Source: Spirogloea muscicola (taxonomy: Eukaryota; Streptophyta; Zygnematophyceae; Spirogloeales; Spirogloeaceae). From it: a stretch of DNA of 13,442 nucleotides. Made by a program: the position numbers and the translations under genes. The DNA lies in NCBI GenBank assembly GCA_009602725.1, contig WELB01000019.1, positions 644,212 through 657,653 of the forward strand, read 5' to 3'. Every line of letters begins with the position of its first letter. Within the stretch, counting starts at the first letter, position 1. Below are positions 7,336 through 13,442 of this stretch, piece by piece. The notes under the pieces are model-generated. The model saw nothing but the letters and a program-made list of their open reading frames with translations, did no database searches and was not told the DNA's origin.

Positions 7336-10300
7336 TCACAACGTCATCAGATGGAGGAGTGTCACTTGGCGCACCGGGGTTGTCACTGCAGGCAGCAGCT
7401 CAAAGGGCTCCGTGTCGGGCACCGCGCCATGCTTCCGCAACAACTCCTCCATGTCCTGGCCGTGAAAGTTGGCCAGCGGCAGCGTGTCACTCAGTTGGCC
7501 GGCAAGACGACAGGTCATATGACTTCAGCTCTTTGGCTCCAGACTGAGCACCGCTAGTAAGTAGGACAGCAGACCTGTCGGGTAAGGTAGTCATGTTCAC
7601 AAAGGGCCTCCACAGCCGCATCCAGGACGCCGCGGTTGCGCTCCAGCAGCGTTAGTGCCCGGTTGCAAGCTGCATCATAGAGCTGGACAAGCATGCAGCC
7701 AGAGCAGTTACACTACAACCGACTTTGTAAAGTCAGGCATTGAAGTGATGACTCACAAACTGACCACCAATGCAAGAGATCGACACTTTCCACTTTGAAA
7801 GAGATTGCTTTTATTGTGTGGCAGACTGAGGCTGCAGCAGGAGTGCCACCTGCTCAATCTGAGCCTCCAGGTAGAGCTCGTGCTGATCGCCAACGTCCAA
7901 GGGCGATGACTGCTTCGATCATGCCAGCGACAGTGTCACAGGCATATTGCTTTCGACATAGCAGGGCAATAACTACTTCAGTAATGCCAAATGCATAGGT
8001 TGTTTTTTTCTTTTGTTTTACCCCCCCTTTTTAACAACTACGTAATCATACAGATCATGCATCAATCTCAGAGAAATAATTCAAGAGCAGGCTGGAAAGA
8101 AGGGCGGCTGGTCGAGAAGGTTGCCAATTCACGCACAGAGGACTCTGTTTGGTAGACTGTGGCGCTGCCCTGCGGTCCCCAGCCACATTCCATGACCATC
8201 CGTGCCGCCAACTGGAGGGAACGACAGCAAAAGATGGCTGCAGTTCTGAATGCACACCCACCTACATACTACCAATCATTCCTGAACCTGACAGGCGCAG
8301 TGCTGCTCAGAAGAGACAAGTCCTTGGAGAAGCAAGTCCTACAGTGCTGCCGATTGCAAGCTTAGTTGAAGCAGGGTTTGGGGTTCTTGCCAACTCGGCG
8401 TCCTTGAGCTGGTCGTGGGCTAGGTTGTTGTTCTCGCCAAACGGCAGAATTAGACGAGCCGCGACGTGTGGCCCAAAGTGCAGGACGAGCTGCTTCTCGG
8501 CAAATGAGCGCGTGGTCTCCTGCCCACGCTGCGCCGGCGCAGGCTCCAGCTGGCAGAATCCAATGCCATCCCACGACGTGGGGTCGAGCCACACGCAGGT
8601 CACATTGTGAAAATCTGGCAGCAACGCTGCGAGCACGGCCCGCCCTGCCGCCCACACGGCGTGCGGCAGCTTCGTCTCCCGTGTCCACTGCAACCGCGTG
8701 CAAATACGGCACCAACACACCAGCAACAGCCTTAGAAAAGCTCGTCGAATACAGATCCATGGAGGTCTTTCACAGGTGCCAGTGCCAGTAGACACAAACG
8801 AAGTGGCTCACCTCAATGGGCGGGTTGCGAAGCTCAATCCCGGGCTTGATTCTTGCATGGAAGTCAAGGCTGTCCAGAATCACAGCGACGTCGTCCGGCG
8901 TGATGTCCAAGCCAAGGTGTGTGACAACCCGCCGCGCCAGGCGCTGTCCCAGCGCCGACGACCGCAGCCAACCCGGGATGACCCGCTCGTATACCTGGCG
9001 ACAGGACTTTGAGGCGGCCGTTCAAATTGCACCAACTGTGCCGATGCAGCTCTTTCGAGCCTACCAACAGCTAGACAAGCCTACACAGCAAGCATTACAG
9101 CCCATGCCTTGACAGATCTCCTGGAGTGGTGACGCTTCCTTCTAATGACAACTGGCAATCAGGTGTCGGTGGCTGGCAGAGAGAACAGGGTCTCACGTGT
9201 AGCCAGTTGACAACGTTGGCGAGCTCGTCGTCGTCAGAGATGCGGTTTGCAAGCGCAGCTGCCTCGATTGCCTGCGGAATGTTCTTGAGCTGGCCGGGTG
9301 TCATTCCGCCCGTCTTCTCGGCCACCTGCATGCCGCAGGTGCCAAGTCTTACTCAGGTCAGAGACAGCAAGGTTGGAGCATCTGCAATGTGCGGCGACCT
9401 CGCACCTCAGTGCTCGCAAGCTGGGTGGGTGCCGGGCTGACCATGCGCCAGTCGACAGCAGGCACGAGCGCGGGCTCCATGGTACGGTGTGCCCAGGCGT
9501 TCAGCTGCAGAAGCCGCTCGACCACGTTAGGCATTGGCAGCTGTATGGTGCGGTCCATGCGACCGGGGCGCCGCAGTGCGGGATCGATGGCCCACGGCCG
9601 CGACGACGTCGCCAGCAGCACCACACCCTCCTGCGTCTCGAAGCTGCGACAAGGGAGGCGACCACGGCAACAAGCTACGCCACGTCAACGACACACAAGA
9701 TCGGCACTCACAACAAGATTGGCACTCAAATGCAGGATAAGAAACAGAATGTCGAAAATTAAGATCCTTATACAAGATACAGGTTCTGGAGACCAGGATC
9801 CAGGGATGAAATCAAGCTTGCTTCGTTGATTAACGTACGCACCCATCGAGCTCGACAAGTAGCTGATTGATGAGGGACTCATGGTCCTGCTTGCGCGTGT
9901 CCGCGGTCTGGCCGCGCACGCCCGCAAAGTGGTCAAAGTTGTCCATAAAAACAATCAGAGGCACCTGCGCCCAGGTCACAAAACGAGCGGCTGATGACAG
10001 CGTCAGCGCACCTGGGGCATACCAGCCAACATCGTCCGCAGAGAGTGCTGTGTGTTGCATAAGACTGCAAACTCGTTCTAGCGAGGCAGAATGTGCATGG
10101 AGCTGTGAAGCGGGCAGGAATGGTGGAGGGAAAACAGCATGAGGAAGCACAGAGAGATGAGAAGGAAAGAGATGGAAGAGTAGGGAGGAAGGGGGGAGGG
10201 ACTGTGCATGAGAAGGTAAGGCAGCAGGCAGGAAGGAGAGAGAGAGGAAGGGCAACTTGAGGGAGCAGCAATGGATGGTGAATCTGGAGGGACAAAGGAA

Positions 10301-13300
10301 GGAGCAGAAGGAGGGAGAAAGGGTTTAAAGGGGAAGGGGGGCGCGGTGTGAGGCATCACATTCTCTCGTGCCGTCTTGAAGAGGTCGCGGACGTTGGCTG
10401 CGCCCTGCCCAACCCAGAGGCCGCCCTCAAGCTCCGACCCGTCGAACTCGACCATGGGCACGCGCGCCTCGGCAGCGATCGCGCGGGCGAGCGCGCTCTT
10501 CCCGGTCCCCGCCTCGCCGACGATCAGGACGCCCTGCGCCAAGCATCAGGGATGGTCATGCAGGGGGCCATGGAAGAGAAGAAGATGGAGCAGCACGAGA
10601 CAATGTCTGTAGCGCACGAGAGCAATGTGGGAGGGGGTTTGGGGAGGGTGCGATGCTAAGACTGTAGCGCACCCGTGGCGGGCGCGCGCCAACCTCCTTG
10701 TAGCGCCGCGGATCGCGCAGGAACGTGATGACCTCCAGGATCTCCTCCTTGATGGAGTCGATGCCGGCAAAATCCGCCAGCCGCACCTCGGGCCTCTTGA
10801 CCCTCTGCACAGAAATACCGGCGAGAGACAGGCAAGCTCCTGTCAGCGACCGAGCTGCGGACCAGCAACAACCGAGGCGCGACAGCAAGGGCCTGCGGCA
10901 GCGAATGGCGGCGGTGGTGGAGCGGGCCTTGAGCTTGTCAAAGGCGGTGCGGATAGGATCCTCCTGCTCCTCCTTGGCGACGGGCTCCTGCTCGCGGTCC
11001 AGCGTGCTCTGCAGCCGCCGCTTGTACTCCACCTCCGTCTCGTCGCGCTGCCGTGGTCCCAGTTGGGCCAGCAGCGCACGCGCCAAAGCGGGCAAGCCCA
11101 GCAGGCCCAGCGGGTACACGACCACGGCGGTGCGCGCAGGCAGACTGATCCACCACGCTGGCGACGTGCTGCCCGGACCGTAGCGCTCAGCCACACGCGC
11201 CTGCGCCGCCTGCAGGCGTCGCTCGAGCCACCAAACCAGCGGCTGAACAGCAATTGCAAATGGCAGACTGCGGACGGAACGCAGGAGGCAAGCAGCATAT
11301 AGTAGACGGCAACTGATGAACGGCAGCAGAGGCGGCGGAGGCAGCACGGGGCATGCCTGGAGCCACTGGGAGTTGCGGAAGATGGGGTCGGAGTCATTGA
11401 GCGGCACGTCAGCATTGTCAGGGAACTCGACTTGAAGCGCGTAGCGGGCGCCAGCCGGAAGCCGCTCGTGGATGAGCCGCAGGTACCACTCCTCCGCAGC
11501 CTCGGCTGCAGTGCGCAGGTACCACGGCGCGACACTCTGGACCGCCGGGGAGCGCCAGGCTGCAGCGGCGCCTGAGGCAGCGGCACGCGCAGGCAACGTG
11601 GCCAGCGCCCAAGGGTCCCACTCGTCAAACGGCACCCACATGACCTCCGTCCGCACCGCCGCGCCGCCGGCGCGGAGTTGCTCGGCGAGGCCCGCCACGC
11701 CGCCCTCCAGCAGGCCGTTGGTGCCCCTTAGGTCCACAAAGAAGAGCCGGCTGTCGCTGCCCTTGAGGCGCACCACCGCAGCGCGCCAGTCATGCCGCAG
11801 GCGGGCCTCGCCAACGACCCCGTGCGCTGCGCCGTGCGCCAGGCCCGCCCACGACATCTCCCACCGCCGTGCGCCCTCGTTGAACCACGCCTCGCCCAGC
11901 ACACGGTCGCGTGCCTCCACGACCACTACCTGCAACGCTCGTCAGCAGTCAGGGCCCCACATCGACGACGTAAGGGCATCATCGGTACTCAGTCTATCAC
12001 TGCGGCCATGACAGGCCGGTGACATTCTCCACGAGCGAGCACCTCCTTGGCCTGCGCGGCGGTCGCCGCCAGCTCCGCCTCCAGCTCCCGCACGCGCGCC
12101 TCTGCCCACGCCTCGAGGCGCCTCTCCTCGGCATTGCAATCGACGGGCCCGCTGACGGCCTCCTGCACACGCAGCCCCACAGACCGTCCAAGACCAATCT
12201 TTCAGAGAGTAGCATGACTATCGGCAGGCCAGCGGGCTACCAGAGGCAGCCAGGACGGCCCCGAGAAGGCACCTCGAGCTGTGACGCAAGGCCGGCATGC
12301 CAGCGGGCGACGTCCTCGCAGGCGTCCGCCGCGCGCTCCCGTGCCTCAGCGGCCAGCTCCGCCGACGGTGCCAGGGGCTGCCGTCTTGCCAGCTGCTCGA
12401 GAATGGCAGCATGGGGCTCGCTGTCAGCCGTCCCCACCGCAACGGCAGCGGAGGCCGGCGGCACGCCACAAAATCGAGAGAGCGGCGCACGAGGACAGCA
12501 CCTTGTCGGCCGCCCGATGGAGGGCCTCGAGGATCAGCGCGGCCTCGTTGCCCGCCCGCAGCCCCGCCTCGAGGCTCGCCCGCGTGGCCGCCGCGGCAGT
12601 GGCCGCCGGCCCCTCCGCGCTGCCATGGCGCTGCTGCCTCGAGGCCGCCCGCGCAGCCTGCTCCTCTGCCTCCAGCACCTTGGGTACCTCGACAAAGGCG
12701 CGCTGCGGGAGCCGCCATGGTGGTCGAGTCAGCAAGGAGCCGACCACGGACACGTGCGGTAGCGCAGGAAGAAGGAGGGGGCCGCACCTGCAGTGTCTGC
12801 ATATTGAGCCGGTGCAGCTCCAGCTGCTTCCGGCGCAGCGCGTCATTGGCCTGCCGCGAGGCAGCCAGCGCCCCCTTGGTGTGCCGGTCCGTGCCGCGCC
12901 GCCCGTCCTTGGCTGCCGCCTTCCGAGCTGCCTTCAGAGCGCCGTGTTGCTGCCATTGCCAGCCGCCGCAGAGCGGTGAGCGCGAGCCCACGACGGCGCT
13001 GGCGACCGGCACAGCAGGTGGCGCTGGTCGAGAGGGAGAGCCACCTTGGCTTTGACGGCGGCGTCGTCAGCGAGGACCTGAATCTCAGCCAGCAGCTCGC
13101 GGCGCCGCGCGTCCGCCTCCTGCAGCAGCTGGACACGGAGCTGGCGGGCGGCCGCTGCCTGATAGCGCCAGGACGATGCCGGCACGGCCGCCGCCCGCAT
13201 CGCGGACCAAGCGAGGCGTCAGAGCAAGGAGCGCCATGCAGCGGCAGGGCCGACGGCGGCAAAGGGACTCGGAGCGAGGAATGCGCGCCAAGGCTTGGCC

Positions 13301-13417
13301 GGCGGCGGCGGCGGCGGCGTCAGCGTCGGGGTCATTGAGGCTGACCCCCTGAGGCGCTGCGGCGCTGCCTCCGCCGCGCGAGCGGGCCTCGGCTGCCGCC
13401 ACGGGCGGCGCCGCCAT
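7336..13417 (-). CDS. FTSHI5: FTSHI5: protease-dead FtsH-like AAA protein of the plastid import motor (5' end uncertain)
   Basis: Exons on the minus strand, 5' to 3': first exon from 13417 (donor uncertain, possibly 13346), 13158-13045, 12949-12788, 12702-12502, 12416-12273, 12162-12043, 11929-11357, 11242-10928, 10804-10673, 10533-10360, 9964-9843, 9643-9442, 9325-9197, 8994-8812, 8687-8391, 8211-8137, 7909-7850, 7682-7575 and 7455-7336 (TGA). They give about 1,076 residues plus the N-terminus, in the order of land-plant FtsHi5: Ala/Glu/Arg-rich coiled coil, a conserved block ([18 protein letters not shown]), a membrane helix, the AAA domain, and a degenerate M41-like C-terminus. In plants FtsHi5 belongs to the Ycf2-FtsHi ATPase complex at the inner envelope, which pulls preproteins through TIC. 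The family is about 1,300 residues in Arabidopsis, so transit peptide and N-terminus probably lie beyond the window; the frame stays open upstream of the ATG at 13415-13417. The 12416 acceptor, the 12043 donor and the GC donors are the least certain junctions. Confidence 0.92.
8212..8390 (-). other. Candidate GC-AG intron in FTSHI5 (179 nt)
   Basis: The donor TTG|GCAAGA matches the GC-type consensus (GCAAG), and the acceptor is TTCCCTCCAG|TTGGCG. Joining gives KDAEL followed by [13 protein letters not shown], which aligns with the family with one extra residue. The alternative donor ACT|GTAGGA at 8342-8341 would keep the frame but add 17 more residues. Confidence 0.6.
8640..8654 (-). other. 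Degenerate zinc-protease motif in FTSHI5 (WAAGR for HEAGH)
   Basis: The exon 8687-8391 opens [20 protein letters not shown]. In active FtsH proteases this position reads HEAGH with A before and AL or AV after. Here both zinc ligands (His to Trp and His to Arg) and the catalytic Glu (to Ala) are changed, so metallopeptidase activity is not expected. FtsHi family members are known to lack the zinc-binding motif, which supports the assignment to that family rather than to FtsH proteases. Confidence 0.9.
10105..10345. repeat. Purine-rich strand tract inside the longest FTSHI5 intron
   Basis: The plus strand is almost entirely A and G over about 240 nt, with GGAAGG, GAGAGAG and runs of five or six G; the FTSHI5 pre-mRNA is therefore C/U-rich. 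The tract sits within the intron at 9965-10359, the longest in the gene at 395 nt. Such sequence can act as an extended polypyrimidine region or form triplex or quadruplex structures. Confidence 0.8.
10629..10648 (+). other. Perfect G-quadruplex motif in an FTSHI5 intron
   Basis: Four G runs (3, 5, 4 and 3 G) are separated by loops of 1, 3 and 1 nt, fitting G3+N1-7 four times. It lies on the strand opposite the FTSHI5 transcript, in the intron at 10534-10672, so the RNA carries the complementary C runs. Folding is a prediction from the pattern. Confidence 0.75.
10805..10927 (-). other. Candidate GC-AG intron or exitron in FTSHI5 (123 nt)
   Basis: Between FDKLK and RVKRPEV lies a 123-nt, stop-free, phase-0 segment with a clear polypyrimidine tract and acceptor (TATTTCTGTGCAG|AGG). 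Its only donor giving the right phase at the alignment gap is AAG|GCCCGC. GT dinucleotides inside it are all in phase 1 or 2. Removal restores the family spacing exactly; retention adds 41 residues between the membrane helix and the AAA domain. Confidence 0.6.
11243..11356 (-). other. Candidate GC-AG intron or exitron in FTSHI5 (114 nt)
   Basis: The minus-strand sequence reads ...TGGCTCCAG|GCATGC at the 5' side and GCTGTTCAG|CCGCTGG at the 3' side, is pyrimidine-rich and ends in a lower-GC tract. It is 114 nt, phase 0 and free of stops, so retention would insert 38 mostly hydrophobic residues just before the membrane helix. The plant homologue as I recall it has no such insert. A GT donor 9 nt further in (CCC|GTGCTG) is a weaker alternative. 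Confidence 0.6.
12043..13158 (-). other. FTSHI5 N-terminal coiled-coil region
   Basis: Five small exons encode Ala-, Arg-, Glu-, Leu- and Gln-rich segments typical of long coiled coils, such as [31 protein letters not shown] and [19 protein letters not shown]. The land-plant homologue has a comparable Lys/Glu-rich coiled coil between its N-terminal membrane segment and the conserved central block. Side chains here are shifted from Lys/Ile to Arg/Ala, as expected from high GC content. The five introns flanking these exons on their downstream sides are 85-113 nt, the shortest in the gene. Confidence 0.75.
13301..13318. repeat. GGC trinucleotide run in the first FTSHI5 exon or intron
   Basis: Six GGC units in a row read as Ala codons (GCC) on the minus strand if this part is translated. 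It lies between the two candidate donors for the first visible exon, so it may be coding or intronic. Length variation would be in steps of one residue. Confidence 0.7.
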
Positions 13418-13442
13418 GGCGCGACGGGGCGTTGAGGACGCC

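Larger units (their letters stand above)
9442..10804 (-). other. FTSHI5 AAA ATPase core with altered Walker B
   Basis: Four exons carry the ATPase motifs in order. The linker before Walker A has [12 protein letters not shown]. Walker A is GEAGTGKS at 10518-10495, with its Lys and Ser kept. A pore-loop-like [12 protein letters not shown] follows. Walker B is IVFMDNFD (9955-9932), where the canonical FtsH form is IDEID, so the catalytic Glu is Asn. The sensor-1 Asn of the usual ATNRP is replaced in ATSSRP. The second region of homology, [12 protein letters not shown] (9585-9550), keeps the arginine-finger residues. The core should bind ATP, but hydrolysis by this subunit may be weak or absent; that is inference from the residues. 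Confidence 0.88.

Noticed and set aside
10843-11628. 261-codon minus-strand frame overlapping FTSHI5
   Set aside because: It is a shifted frame of the same strand; the frame at 11929-11357 and 11242-10928 carries the conserved FtsHi5 residues.
12019-13055. Long plus-strand frames opposite the 5' part of FTSHI5
   Set aside because: They are Arg/Pro/Ala-rich mirror frames of GC-rich exons and cross FTSHI5 introns without regard to splice sites.
7336-13417. Active FtsH protease (FtsH1/2/5/8 type)
   Set aside because: The zinc motif is WAAGR instead of HEAGH, and the long coiled-coil N-terminus and the C-terminal blocks fit FtsHi5, not thylakoid FtsH proteases.

Overview
The window looks like nuclear DNA of a green alga. 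Genes are split by many short introns (about 85-400 nt) with GT-AG and some apparent GC-AG ends. Coding DNA is GC-rich. Both recognisable products look like plastid proteins. A chlorophyte, perhaps a trebouxiophyte, is the best guess; this is inference from gene structure and protein similarity, without a search.

Layout: (1) 1-1870 starts with a 17-nt G run and has no gene I can support. (2) About 1870-2187 is the probable promoter and 5' leader of the first gene, with ACGT-core and E2F-like motifs. (3) 2188-5847, plus strand: a seven-exon gene whose phases close at every junction. It predicts an 818-residue plastid-targeted membrane protein: transit peptide, one LysM domain, a membrane segment, four tandem 54-residue Pro-rich repeats, a charged linker, then one or two membrane segments and a short conserved-looking tail. 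(4) 5848-7335: AT-richer convergent intergenic DNA holding both 3' UTRs, with a candidate TGTAA poly(A) signal and a strong GC-only hairpin. (5) 7336-13417, minus strand: at least 19 exons of FTSHI5, the protease-dead FtsH-like protein of the plastid Ycf2-FtsHi import motor. The 5' end is probably cut by the window edge.

The FTSHI5 model is well constrained, because almost every exon joins in frame to give a protein collinear with the land-plant family as I remember it. The zinc-protease motif is replaced (HEAGH becomes WAAGR). Walker A is kept, the Walker B glutamate is replaced by Asn, and the arginine-finger region is kept. Two stop-free, 3n-length candidate introns with GC donors look like exitrons, and 16 of the 17 introns whose two ends I could place are phase 0.

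The two genes converge and both products probably sit in plastid membranes. Nothing in the sequence proves a shared function. The least-described item is the LysM/repeat/membrane protein.
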